From Verpa conica (Eukaryota > Ascomycota > Pezizomycetes > Pezizales > Morchellaceae), in contig JAUFSD010000023.1 of the NCBI GenBank assembly GCA_033030425.1, positions 496,001 through 560,000 of the forward strand: 64,000 bases of DNA, read 5' to 3'. Position 1 is the first letter of the stretch; each line of letters starts with the position of its first letter. Below the pieces are notes generated by a model. That model saw only the letters and a program-made list of their open reading frames with translations, did not search any database and was not told the DNA's origin. Of the stretch, positions 21,032-36,055 are shown in pieces. A program made the translations under genes and the position numbers.

Positions 21032-24000
21032 TTGGGATTAGTACTATCTTTTTCTTTGGGCCTATTCGATTTATAACTATAAGAGATGCTTTTGCAGTGT
21101 TATTGTGATGGACTCGATGTTCGTGGTGGCAAAAAAGTGTGGAGTTGGAGTGTGTGCGGTTTGGCAGCGGTAGTGGGGTTGACTGTCCAGTAAATGTAGA
21201 GCTCAGTGCCGTGCGCCAAGCCACACCCCGCAGGATAGCGCTTATCGGGTTTGGGTACTATTCCCGTTATTATTTCCACAAAGCAACAGGGTAGAGTGAA
21301 ATCTTAGTGATAAATGGAAAAGCTCAGGGTAGGTAAAAACAATTGACTTGAAGAAAGAAAAAAAGCTTTAAGAAAGGACGTCTTTATACTCCGTGCCAGG
21401 CCAATCAACCGAGTGATTTTATGTGACGCGCGGTCTACTTAGTTAGCAAAGAGGCTTAGATTAAAGCTTAGTTCAGGCATTTGTGCTCTTTCGCCTTCTA
21501 CCTTAAATGAATGATACCAAATGACTCATTTATCAGGAGATTTATATTAAACCACCACTATTATCAGAAGAGGTCTAAAAATTAAAGATACATGTATAAC
21601 TTATAAGAGGCCAGTCTCCAGAGCTTATAATGACCAATAGGAAATATACATGCGACACTCTCTATAGAAATAGAGCAGGGACTGAAAATTTGGGAAGAAT
21701 ATCCTGAGAAGAGTCTCCTAGGTAAGTTCAGCAGAATTCTTGCTCTAAAAAGAAACCTACAGGTTGACTTTATCTGACTCGACAGCAAGCTAAGATCACA
21801 TGGCTTGAAATTCTAACCCTATCCAATACGTTTTGAGTAGTGTTGAGTAATCTGCTCTATGAGAACACCTCTCCAGCCAGCTGCAGCTGAATCAAGGATA
21901 TTATCACTATTGCTGAAATAAAGTAATTCATATACCGCCTTGTAATTAATATATTCGATAAGAACTAGCACTTCTTGAGACTATTCTCATCTTAATATCA
22001 AATATCTTACCTCAAAGGCTGTTATAACTAGAAGTAATTTCGGCCCTTTTTCTCGCTGTATCAATGTAAAATCATTCAAATTTCTACTCATAGATACTCC
22101 ATACGTATACTTGACTTTATAGATAGCACGCGGCACTATTGTAAGGACATTATATTACCGTAATCTATGCTCCTTCTAGCTTAAATCCTATTACACTTAA
22201 GACGACCAGCCGTTAGTAAATAGCCAGCTAAATATATAATATAGTGCAGCACCAGGAAGTATGGGCGAAAGGGGCTCTTTCTACCTAAATTAAATTTCCT
22301 CACCTGTCCCTCTTACCTAGTGACATATTTTGTAAGCAAGCAAACTCCTACCTAGAAATAAGATATTTCAAACATTTTCTTGGCACTGATAGAGTATAAT
22401 TGCTAATTCTAGCCACATGCCTACGCTGATTTTAGCTTTCATGCAAACCCACCATGCATGCATGAGACCCTACCCGCGCGGCTCAAAACCGCTATAAATC
22501 AACGCTAAAACTACATGTATCAGTACATGTAGTTCATACATATGTACCCAGTAATCAACAGGAGGGCTGCAATTGGGGGACCTTTGATAGTAGCAATTGT
22601 TGCTACACCAACTATAGGGGTATCAAGCCATTAAAATCTACTGGAAGTCTTCCAAGGCTGCCATAATTAAGAGCTAAATAAGATAAGGCAGACCCCTGTC
22701 TCATCCCCAATCGATCTAATAAAGGTGCTCCAGAAATAGTGATTCCTATGTGTTCTGCGCTTTACCAAGTAGCAGAACATAATTCTGTACCCCATCAAGG
22801 TTGTCTCTTGGAAGATTCAAAACGCCTTTGAGGTATATATATCGACTCTGTACCTAGGTCATCGTTTTCAAGGTGTGGAGGCCAATCATGTGTGGTGAAT
22901 AGTTAGCACGTTGGTCTCTTTCCATAAATAGTCTTATAGAGGAACTGTTGTTCCACCCACAAATATACCCCATACATAAAAGACACATAGCTAGTGTAAC
23001 ATCTTCTCGAAAAAAATTGTGACAAATCCCCACGGAGACGCCAGTCTAGAATGAGGGAAGCCGCTTGGGAATGAGGATAGTGACAAGGAGAAATTTGAGG
23101 GCATAAACTCTCTGGGGTAATTATGTTTTGAAACGGTGTAATTTAAACATACACGGCAATATCTAACAAGTTTCTAGATTACATGTACCTCCCAAACAGC
23201 AACCAAACTCGCATAGCTTGCCTATACTTCCTGCTTTTACCTTCATAATAACCCAGTTCTTTGCTGGGTTTCAGTTGCATTGCGTCGATAGGGCTCCAAA
23301 ACAGCTGCAGCTAGAAATTATATCCCGCGGCGGTCTACGGAGAAAATCGAGTGATTCATCATGAATTTATCTTGTATTGAAATTTAAGTAGCGCCCTGCG
23401 CGCCAAAGGAGCTTTTATGAATAAGGGTCTGTATATATATAAATTAGCCTCAATTAATCAGTCTAACCGTGTCCAGCGCTAGCTAGTTCAGTTCGAAGAT
23501 AACTAAATGAGTATAGGTCTAGAAATTAAATGTAGGGATAAACCTATATAGCTATGGGTCTGGGCACGAGACTACATGTAGTATAAACCCTAACTACAGT
23601 ACCAAAAAGAGGGGTGGGATCAGTACGGTGCCCCCGTAAATACGCTAGCGATATGGGAGAAATACGGTATTAGTACAGTAATGTACCTCAATTACTGATT
23701 CAATTCGATATTTATGACTAAATTCCGTAGTGCTATGGCAGTAAATTCACCCTGTTTTTTCATACTGCATAAGAAACCATGTGTAATGACCACTTCTTAG
23801 TGAAAACATTGAAAATGATCAGCTATCAATAAATACTACCAACTATTAGTGAAGCATGTAGCTAGCCAGAAAGATAGGTTATGCGCCTAGAAACAGCTTC
23901 CATACACCTAGGAGCAGCCTCATCTCCTCCTATCACGGGTTTTACCTATGCTATTACTATATCAGAAGCGAAGAGAATTGTGCCTTTGTACGCCTAAGGT

Positions 24001-24643
24001 TAGGTAGTAGTGGCCTCGGGCGGCCCAAGGCTTACAAGCTATCTTGTCACGAGCCCAGGACCCAAAAAACTCCCCCAGAAAATAGAGTCTCATGACTAGA
24101 AGATTCCTTACTCCCAGAGAAGCTATAATCTTCTTTGTGGCCTCAGATACCTCACTCGGCACACGATATTAATTCATAATAACGGTGATAATGATGGTAG
24201 ACGTATGATGGCAATTATGTAGGTTGAACCTATAAAATCAAACATATAGGTCCCGGTTCTAATAAAAACAAACGTTGTTAGCCCTAAAACCTCTTACATT
24301 TACTAGACTGTTCTTACTGCTCCATTGGTGCCTTTATGGTTCTTATTCGTATACACATACAATACCAATTTCCCTTTGACGTCCTAAGCCTGAGACCCAG
24401 ATCTCAACACTCCCCAGTATGACATATGCCATATTACATACAATCCAGCCCATACGCAAGCAAACCAACCCGCCCCATCTAGGGAGGCAGCTGCCTCAAC
24501 GCTCTGCTTTCTCCTTTCCATCTCTCTTTCATCCTTCCATCAACTCATTATAATCTATCCGGCTTTTTCTTACTACGCCCCCTCTCCTAGTTTTGACAGA
24601 ACCATAATCTTCCCCGCACAGGGCTTTAATCCCGCCGCTCACC
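21032..24643. other. Gene-poor AT-rich region
   Basis: About 3.6 kb with no ORF that looks coding on either strand; the longest frames are under 70 codons. The eIF5B promoter lies at the left edge. An 11-bp perfect inverted repeat is at 22509-22534, and the palindromic motif TACATGTA recurs (about 22,513, 22,524, 23,183 and 23,573). This may be decayed repeat DNA, but no transposon remnant could be named. Confidence 0.55.
22509..22534. repeat. Perfect 11-bp inverted repeat with 4-nt loop
   Basis: AACTACATGTA, a TCAG spacer, then TACATGTAGTT: an exact hairpin of 11 base pairs. It lies in gene-poor DNA and is not followed by a gene or by a T tract, so no role is assigned. Confidence 0.6.
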
Positions 24644-27600
24644 ATGCCTTCACAGTCAAAACAGCCTAACTACCTACCATTAAATCCCACACTCGTCCAT
24701 GTCAATCGCCCTTGTAACCCTGTTAGGGCCATTCGAATAGTCAACCCGCATCCGTCAGCACCACCCCTACCTCCTACCCATACCGCCACTACAAGACCAA
24801 GAATCAATCCTGCAAGTTTTACCATCCACATACCCTAGCTAACAGAAAGGAACTAATGCCCCTTCTTAACCGTAGGGCTATGTCTATCTAAAAGATATCA
24901 TCGAGAGATTCGAAAAAACGGCTCTTCCTGCTTTCTCCGGGGACCCGCATATTTACGCTGCATCTGGTACCCGCGCTCCACTCATACCTCAATGCGAAGA
25001 GGACGGGCAAAATGAATCCCATTGTGAGGTAAACCAGGATAAGTATACAATCGTCAAGATGGACCCTCTCCTTCATGTCCTTAAATTTGTCTTCCTCCAA
25101 CATCGCTGCGATACTTCAACCTGTATCGAGCGCTTTGAAGAATTCTACAATACCATCACACCAACTGAATGGGAGTTCTCGAATGCCTTGAAGCACGGAA
25201 TTGAAAAGAATTTCACTGAAATGAAGAATATTTCTAGCGCCTCAGGGTCCGACGCAGTAGTGTCTCGAGCAATGAAGAGATGGGTAGAGAGAGTACTAGG
25301 TTTATCGCTAGAAGCTATCTTCGCCGCAAAGATTCTTGGAGGCTATGGAGTTCACAGAATGGAACAAAAATATGCATTAGGGCTCTCTGCATCATATAAA
25401 GAGAATCCACAAGTACCGGTTTATCACTATCCATCGCTACAGTTTTATACAGGCCATCACGAGTGTAGTAGCAACTCAGGTTTCTATACAGGGAATATGA
25501 GAAATGTCTATAATCCCCAACGGATACCTCTACCCATTACACGTCCGCAAATGCGTGGGCACTCCGAGTCGATTAGTGTGCACTCTACAAACTCGATTAC
25601 CTCTCCTACTACGCCAGGCGCTAATCCAAAAAGAGAAAAGTCAGAAAATATTGTCTGTGGAAACAAAGGTCTCAAACACCAACAGAAGTTTAACTCCCTC
25701 AATAAGTTACATATTATACCTGAAAAACGGCATTCAAGTCAACATCAATCACGTGTCCCGATCCCAAACCCTAGTGGACGGGAGACGCCACCCCATAAGA
25801 GATCTCCAAAGAAGAGGCACGCCTCTAAGCCGGAGAATTGGGGCCAGGCCGAAAACACTGGGCCTACTATGTCTAAATTGATTCAAGAGTCCAAGAACGA
25901 TGTTGCTAAACTAATTGTGAATAAATGGGCAAACGGAAAGCAAAATTTTGCTAAGGGAAAAAATGTTTTAGATGGTAATTTGGGTGCTTCCTGGGCTCCT
26001 AGGGTAGACCTAAATATTACAGACCCGAACCAGATAAAAACTCCCCCAGTGCTACTCGCAGTTCCCTTGGACGACAGCAAAATCTCAGATGAGAAAAAGC
26101 GGAACGATACTACCAGAATCACTACAAAAAATTGGGTACAGGAGAAACCACATGTGGCTGTAAACAATCAAGGGTCAACTACAGCCAGCGAGAACCTTTT
26201 GCTAATAAATGATCCACATTTCCCAGGGTCCAGAAATGAAATAGAAAGGCAGAAAAAATCATCTGAATACCTCCAGACAAATAAAAAACTTGGTTCTATA
26301 CAGCAGAATTACTCTAAAGCTATTTCAAGCTCAAACAGAGGGAGTTTGAATCAGAAACCCCAAGACAAAACCATACCTACTTCTCTCCGACCAACTAAAG
26401 GCCCGACTAATAATCCAGCTATGTTAGCCAAGCGCCTACCATCAGAGCTTAACCTCCAAGCGGCCGGTACAGCTATTGTCAAGTCAGACTATGCTAAGGC
26501 TACTTTTGGTGCGAATGGAAGAAATGAAAACTCGGAAACCTTTATTAAGGTTCCTATTCTCCCCCCCTCAATTTCCCCAAGCCCAGCCCCCATAGTTGAG
26601 GAGCCTTGGAGCATAGTAAAAAGTCCGCGATATAATGATCTTAGAGATACTCTTAAGGGCCCCGCCATTGCTAGTTCGCCCAAGGACCCCCCGGTGGTTC
26701 TTAAGTCTAGTTATGCTAAAGCTACTACATGGATAAATGAGAGTGATCAGGCTACGAGATCATCTATTAGAGACAATTCTTCCCTTACTAATGATTCGCT
26801 TCCTACTAACTCGTCTCAAACCCTAATCTCTCCTTCGCCTAGAAAATCTTGGAGTTCAATCGTCACAGGCCACATTGATGATGCAAGCATTATTATAAAT
26901 CAAAGGCAGGGAAATGACATGGAATCTATAGAGTATCCAGGACCGGGAAGGACTTTAAGCACAACCCCACCAAACCAGCCCTCTGAAGCTCACCTCTTGA
27001 GAAGAAAGACCTCCCTCTCAGCCCAAGCGAAAGTTTTTGAGCCTGTCGGCCCTCGTCATGCAGTTTCTGCTGATTCGTATCTTGGCACTGTTAAAACCCC
27101 AGCAACAAAACCAGTTCCGACATCCCTATCTACTCTACATACTCAGAGAAGTCCGTCACAACCCCTGGCTGAGGCTATAAGTACCGGTTACGATCCACTC
27201 CTAGAGATATTCTACACCACACCCCAATTCACTGAATATTTGAATAAGTCGTATGACTGGCTACTATTCCAGCAGAATTACCTCAGGGCTCAGTACCAGA
27301 GAATTGAGATCATCTTCGAGAATGAATGGAATATGATCACAGCTGAGCAGCGGAAAGCTGTTATTGTAAGAGCAATTACTAACCTGTCCGAAAGAGCTGA
27401 TAAGGTACAATTTTGGGATACGCCTGGTGTAGAAGATATGCTGAGTGAGTTGGGTTTGACTACTATTAATTCCAGAATGAACGGGAGATCTCGTCTCAGG
27501 ACAAGGGCAGAATATTGTTTCGACCTTGACCCAGATGCATTTGCAATAACACCATACTGGCTATTTAACATCATCGGTTGGCTTCTCGGCACACCATCTC

Positions 27601-28646
27601 CCCTACAACATCGATTTAACCCCGGTTCCCACAATAGAGACTCTTTGACAAAAAGTCCTGACGATGGAATAGAAAGCTCGCTTGGTTATATCGACTTTTT
27701 GTGCCCGGGTGATTGTCCAAAGTCCAAAAATTCAAAAAAAAACATCTCGAAGTCTGAATGGGCTTGTGGATGTCAGGATTCCATAGGGAACAGACAATTT
27801 GATTCGACCCCTACATCACCAATGTTGAAGCGTTTTCTAGAGGAGACTGATGCCTCTATGAAAGCAGGAACCTGTGAGCCACGCATTACCGAGAAGAACC
27901 AAAAACAAATACCAGCAGAACAGTTCTCGAACAATCTTAATCCCAGTGATGCCAAAACAGCGCCAGATAACTCTAATGACCAGGGACCATCCCCCAGTCT
28001 CACTATCCTAACAGAACCCCGCCTGATGTCCAACCGCTTCCAGGACCCCATATTCAAGCCTCGATCCCCGGAATGGACGGCCACCCATCTAGGCCGCGCA
28101 CAGTTTATGGAAATTGTAGAGATAGACATCTCGCTGTTCTACTGTGAGCTTGTCGAGGAAATCTTACATATTTTTGGAGAGATACGGAGGGAACGTGTGT
28201 GGTACACTTTGCCGACTATATGGGACTGGTATAATGGTCCTACCCCCTCCTCTCCCCAATCAAAATACCAGCGTCGCGGAGGACGACCTCATTCAAGAAA
28301 TATTAAATCCGGTAATAGTATGAAACGCTCAATGAGTTGTCCAACGTGGGGTAGTAAGGAAATTAGCCAACTAAACCGAGATTCGAGATGGACTCAAAGG
28401 GAAGGCAAATTGGAAGAAGCGAAAAGAATTGTGGAGATAGAAAGAAAGAGGGTGAATGACTTTGTAAGAGAGACTCAGAGAACTGTGGACTGGGTGGGTG
28501 CTGGGTTAAGATTAGTCGAAAGGGAAACTGATCGTGAGGTAGAGAGGGCATGGGATGGAGGACTATGGACAGTCCCTGTGCCAAAGGAAGAGAGGGCAGC
28601 ACTGGAGGAAGGATTTTCAAAATGGTGTGTTTGGAGGGGTGAGTAG
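24644..28646 (+). CDS. Large uncharacterised protein, about 1,250-1,310 residues, disordered centre
   Basis: I do not recognise this protein. One continuous frame runs from just after a TAG at 24,873-24,875 to the stop at 28644-28646 (first internal ATG 25059, 1,195 residues). Coding character continues upstream of 25059 (DIIERFEKTALPAFSGDP), so an upstream exon is likely; ATG 24644 in a good context (CTCACCATGCC) opens a 64-codon proline-rich frame. The joining intron is unresolved: the acceptor could be at 24875 or 24894. The N-terminal region is helical and globular. Residues of roughly 200-800 are rich in S/T/P/N with recurring SYAKAT-like motifs next to tryptophan-containing SWSSIV or PWSIVK. 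A second globular, tryptophan-rich region follows (YDWLLFQQNYLRAQYQRIEI; PYWLFNIIGWLLGTP), then a coiled-coil-like charged C-terminus ending EEGFSKWCVWRGE. No catalytic motif or membrane protein signature is convincing. Confidence 0.7.
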
Positions 28647-31399
28647 GAGGGTGGTAAGGTCAATAAGCCATGACCTACTAATATTCAGGAGGTGATTTTG
28701 GAGGGCAGCAGGATATTGTGTCCCGAGTATGTGTCAATGATTGTTAAGTTGGTATCCAGTTTCCAGAAGCACAACTGGGGTATTTTCTTTTATCTTTTAT
28801 CGCACGGCCTTTTTATATGCCCTATTATCCTCTCCCATGTTTGATACCTTTTTTGTTATGATGTTTGTGTTTTCCCCTTATAGTTATGAAATGTTTGAAT
28901 AGTCCGGGCTCAGTCTGGGGATTTTCTTCTTTTTATAAATTCTAGATGAAATATAATACGGTTAAATAAAAGTTTCTAGGCTAAAGTGAAGTTACAAAGT
29001 GAAGTAAAAAACTCCCGACTCAAAACTGCGACCTCTCTAGACGAAGCAAGGCAGAATAAGCTACAACTAGCAATATTTAGCCATGGTACCTCCAGAAGTA
29101 CCCCACTTAAACCCCTACCAAAAAAACAGAATAAGGGATAAAATGAGTTTAGTACACATTGAAATACTTAGTACATGTAAATATATAATCCTATCTCTGG
29201 GTGGAGAACCAACCCAACCCAGAATATTCAAATAAAAATCACAGTTGGATTTCCTTCCTTCTTGCCCAAAAAAAACACCAATCACCCTAATATAACCTAA
29301 TTCTACGCTGGTTATTGCATGGGAAGAAGGAAGCAGCAGAGGTTTGAGCGGGGGGTGTTAGGCGCTTCTTCGAGTGATAATTTGTGATTTTATGATTATC
29401 TAATGAGTGATATATCATGATCGTTATACTTAGGATGCGCCTAGCCGTCACGCCTTTAACTAGCGGTCGAATTACTAGGTCCCTCCTACGATGCTAGTTC
29501 AGAACCAGTAACATCGCTTTAACAGGAGGATTCTGCCCGGCACCAATCGCAACCCCAGTATTGTTGGTATATATAGTCACCGGTAATTACAAAACTAGAG
29601 ATACAGTTTTTACAAGAACCTTAGTACTACACTAAAGCTATGAAGCTGCTTTTAAGAGATCTAAAACGAGGAGCCTAGTTTATTTACAGACTTAGCTCCT
29701 CTCCTCTAAGAGTAGCTTCTACCCTAAGGGTTTTATTCTCAAATAATTCATATTTAACACTAGGCCAAGATTACTAAGAACATCCTTCGATCTATAAAAG
29801 CTCATGGGGCTAAAATCCTAAGATGTGATATTTTTACCACGGACCTACCCCTTCAGCGAGTATCCTAATAATAATCTATTGTAATAAAAACCTTAGTGAT
29901 GTCACAAGTTATAACATAATGTCCATCAGTCGCAGACTAGTTTGATTAAGCCACCTCCATACAACCCTTTAGGATAGGTTCAGGTGACACCTGTCATACC
30001 TTCACCTGACAAGAGACATAGCTAGTATCGCCACTGACTTTCTAGTAATGACAGCAGCTCCGGTTAAACGGACCTCGGTGGCGAGACTACCCTAAGCCCA
30101 GTCCCAAGTGCCTGTAAGATATACCTAAGAGGTTTCAACACCTATTAGTGAGTACCTTTACGATACCTAGGTGGTTTCATGGGGACAGCTCTTTGCATCA
30201 TTACCATTATCGTCTTTGGGATAGTGCTAGGAACTAAGCCCTTTATCTGAAACCGAGCGACAGAGAGAGAGAGGGAGAGCGGGGTAAAGACATGGTGCTC
30301 GATCTAAAGCCCTGGCTCAGGTATACTTTTGAAACATTTCACATTAACTTTTTGATTGACAGTCCACTATCAGTTTCAACAGTCTTAGTGAGGAGTTATG
30401 CCCGTCGAAGCGATCTGACTATCGTGAGTGATAGCCCATGAATACAATACTCGGGAGCAGATTAAGACATAGCTAATCTGGCAAATCTGTGGCACACCAT
30501 TGATTTCCTCCGCATCCCAGCCCAAGAAAGGCGTACTTTAGGGCTTAGTCGGTATAACAAATAATTTGGGGAAGGGTCCTCTTGTAGTACGTTATCAAGC
30601 TTAGTGGTGCCAACGAACTAATTATAATTGCATCTTCCTTAGCCTTAAAAAGCATCATAATCCACTAAACCTTGTACCAGGCGTACCAAACCAGCTGGGG
30701 AAAACCAGGTTAGTGAAGTTGATATTTCCGAGGTACCGGAATTGCTACGTTGCACAGACCGCCATGGACTGACTCTCGACGATAACACTACTAAACCTTC
30801 GACCCAGGATCAAAGGTGTAATTAATGGGGAAATGCCAACGCCCCCCCGAGGCAAAAAAGAAATCCCTGGGGCTGGTTATGAGTCGTACAAGCCCGAGCC
30901 CGATGAAGTCTGTTTTTGGTGCATACACGTACCGCGTCACACACTCATTCAATATGACTACAAGTAAGTAAAACAATTTCTCTCCACTTTTTTATCTTCT
31001 TGTTAGGGTATCCTGGTTTCTTTGTGGCGGGAATATACCGAGGCCGCTTCACGGCTGCTCACTCGTGGGCCCCGTGAAGATCTCGCGCCCCATCGCATGA
31101 AGAAACTAATTTTGTGAAACATTTGTGGATCTCCCGCTCACCAGTCCGAGTCAACCTCCCACAACCATTAAAAATCTCTTAGATGGAAGATACCAATGGA
31201 CGAGAAAAAAGGCGCAAAGTGATCGCTTTGATGGCGTAAATTAGTCCAATCGGCAACGGTTGACCCAAAGAACTTTACTGAAAGGTTAACCCATTCCGAG
31301 CACAAACGTCAGAGTGCACGTGGTACAAATTGCGCCTCCAAGGGTGTTAATATAGGCATTTTTGGAAAAATCTATCGATTCGTTCATACCTTCCAAGAT

Positions 31400-31853
31400 A
31401 GCCGTTAGCATGCGAGCATGCTCGAGCACTTCGCTGTCCTTAGTCGAAAGGTACCCCAGAAAGCACAAATACGTACCTCCCGCAATGGCGTGTACTCTTG
31501 TATACACGCGAGCTCGCTGTATAAATTTCACGCTGGCATACCTGGCAAATGAGGCCTCGACCACTTACAGCAATGCAATATAAATCGCACTTTTCTTTAC
31601 TGCATTGACGGTGGAATTGCGACGTGGAGATCGATACAGTGTTGACTGGGGGGTATCCCTCAAGGACGTCTACCTGGTTCAAAGACAGAGGAACAGTTGG
31701 CACCGGCTGCTTCCCTTTTCCCTTCCGCAGGTAGAAAAAAATGATGCTAGGACCACGTAGGTACTCTAGTCCACTTTTCCGGATGTCGGTGTCGGTCTGT
31801 CTCTCTCGATACACATTGACTGCCACGAATCGCCCACGATCACCGGTAGCCAT
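31400..31853 (-). CDS. Weak candidate small gene, unrecognised
   Basis: A minus-strand frame of 95 codons from ATG 31853 (MATGDRGRFVAVNVY...) ends at a perfect GTAAGT donor (31568). A plausible exon at 31516-31477 follows, bounded by TATACAG and GTACGT, after which the frame closes soon in a short third exon (about 31,400-31,430). The product would be about 117 residues with no recognisable domain. The support is only splice-site geometry, so chance is a real possibility. Confidence 0.18.
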
Positions 31854-31956
31854 CATCTAACCCTAGTTAATGTAAAAAAGACCGTGACTTCGTATGTCTG
31901 CGTCTGGGGTATTGTGTATTGGGAGTAACACCCACACTAGATTGATCTACAGGGTG

Positions 31957-31973
31957 CTCTCTCTCTCTCTCTC
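31957..31973. repeat. (CT)n microsatellite
   Basis: An uninterrupted CT dinucleotide run of 17 nt in gene-poor DNA. Confidence 0.9.
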
Positions 31974-34283
31974 GGAAAAGTGTAAATGACACGTGAGAGG
32001 GATTTCTGGGCTCAACGCTAAAGAACGCCATACGAGTCCTCGGGTATACGATTAGGCGTAGTGGGTAAGTTGTATCACCGGGAACTGTTCCCAGTTCTTC
32101 GAAACCTTTGATCCCCGGGTTGTTTCAAGTCCAGCAGCTGAATGTGATCAATTGACAACTTGATTCACAAAATAACGTGAACATGATGCTTCTCCCACAA
32201 TGGCGGACAATTAGACAATTAGTACAAAAGTACGTACTAGCAGGGCATTGTCTTTGGTAAACGGGCTCTCAGACACCCGGCCTACGGCCTTTAAGATTAC
32301 CGGGCAGTTGGGATACATACGACAATAGATAACATGACATACAGAACCATTACCTTATACACAGACCAGAATATGCGGAATCGCCGACATACGCGTAACT
32401 TGTTCTAGGTAGGGGGGGGCTGGCGAACCCCCGTCCCTTAGCAAATAGCTTAAACTAGCCGATCCAGCTCTCGGCTTCCCTAACTACCGGTAGCTGCCGT
32501 TCTGCATCAAGTTAATTCCTTACAACCCCGGTAACTGCCGGTCCCGGCTGTTCTCCGAAACCAAAACAAAAGCTAGAACGAAACGGGGGTGTCCCCGACT
32601 TTAGAAGGAGGCCGATCAGACTTCTTCCAGAATCAAAAAAGTGGGCTTCTGGAACAAAAAAATATACACTAAGTTTGGGAGGAGGAGGAGCGTGCGTGGG
32701 AGTGTTGATATGGGGGGGGGCTTTTTTTTTGATAACAGCCCGCCCCGCCCGGTCCCACGCGCCTGGTCCCTTTCTCTTTTGTGTGTTTTTCTTTCTTTTT
32801 TTTCACCGCGTAAATTATACCACCGCCCCATTTGGTATATAACCGAGTACATAAAAAAATAATAATGAAGCCTAGGATGAAGGTACCGCGGTTTATCGGT
32901 GGTGTGGGTTTCGGACACAATAAGCGCTAGCGACGAGGCGATGGCCACCGCCACGGCTCTTCTCTCGCGAATGTATGTCGGGCCTAGGTACCCTGGGAAA
33001 GAAGCCGAACTTTCAGCCTGTTCCTGAGGCAAACCGGCTGGGGTAAGGGAGCAATCCCATTACTGTGCCTCTGTACATACCTAACAATTCGCGTGCAAAT
33101 ACCAGACAGAGGCAAACGATTAAATCTCTCATAATCAACATCGCCAATAAGGTGGGATGGCAAGAAGGGCTCTACAAAAGTAAGAATTTCAATTCCATTG
33201 CTGTACGTAAGGCTTGAAATCGTCTGCGAAAAAGAAATGAGAAGGCTTCCTTACACTATGTCTTGAGCCCCCCCCACGTGCACTTCCGCGCATCAACTTG
33301 AAACATGATATCAGAAAACTTCGCAGTCGTTTCAGATAAGTTTTAGGTGCCTCAATTAATTGGTGAAAAGAAGTAGTAATTCAAGTTTTTAAAGTTAAAC
33401 AAGTGAAGAAAAAAATGTTCAAGGTTAAACCGGTGAAAACGAAACTGTTTTGGAACTAACAAGGCCAGATAAACCGCAACCGAGATTACAGTTAGCCAGA
33501 AGAAATGAAAGAAGTACAAGTAAATAATCAAATAACTAAAGGAAACGCGTGGTCAACACGTCCGGAAGAGAAGAAACGAGAGAAAAAAAAATATACCAGC
33601 CCAGCATCCATCTCATGCACCCATAAAAAAACAAGCAAAAAGAAAAAAAGCGAGAGATATCAAAATACAAACATGAAGCTCAAATGCCGCCCAATAAAAA
33701 AACAGTTAACCCCATGAGACCAAAGCACAAATAACCAAACCAAAGACCAGCTATCCATCAAAGAGACCACCCTATGACACATTCCGTTTACAGTGCACAA
33801 GCTCTGGGAGAGTACGTTGACGTATTACAATCCATCTCTTGATTGCCAAGCTAAATCCATGATATCCCAAGAAACCCAAAACCCCCAACTTTCTCCCCTC
33901 CATGTTTTCCCCGCTCCGAATCGAATGTAGTAGTAGGATATCCTCCCAAAGTATTAAGAGTAATATGCTGTTAAAAGTAATATTTTCTTCGTATCTCCTC
34001 GTGTCGTGCCGTCCAACGTCGTGAGGTTCTTTTTGCATCGGAGGTGCCACCTCTTGCACTTCAGAATCGAAAAAGGAAACAAAAAACACAATCGCAACCC
34101 CAAATATAAGCGCCTCATTAAGTTCTTTTGTGCCCACCCTAACCTTCAACCGCAAAAAACCCCCTCGCATCTAAATCCCAGGTAACGAATGATAATAGAT
34201 AAAACAAAAAACAAAAACAAAAAAACAACAGCGCCAAACTCTTTTAAGATAATGTCGCACCAAGCCAAGCTCTATCGTATCCA

Positions 34284-36055
<1,772 letters not shown>

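Larger units (their letters stand above)
28647..34283. other. Gene-poor region of about 5.6 kb
   Basis: No confident gene. The segment has a (CT)n microsatellite at 31957-31973, a GAGA-rich stretch near 30,260-30,280, and one weak multi-exon candidate at about 31.4-31.85 kb (separate entry). From about 33.3 kb rightward it is A-rich, likely 3' flank of the zinc-finger gene. Other open frames here have low-complexity or arbitrary composition. Confidence 0.5.

Noticed and set aside
32616..33032. 138-codon minus-strand frame in gene-poor DNA
   Set aside because: Composition follows homopolymer runs (K, P and F stretches); no domain and no promoter or splice support.
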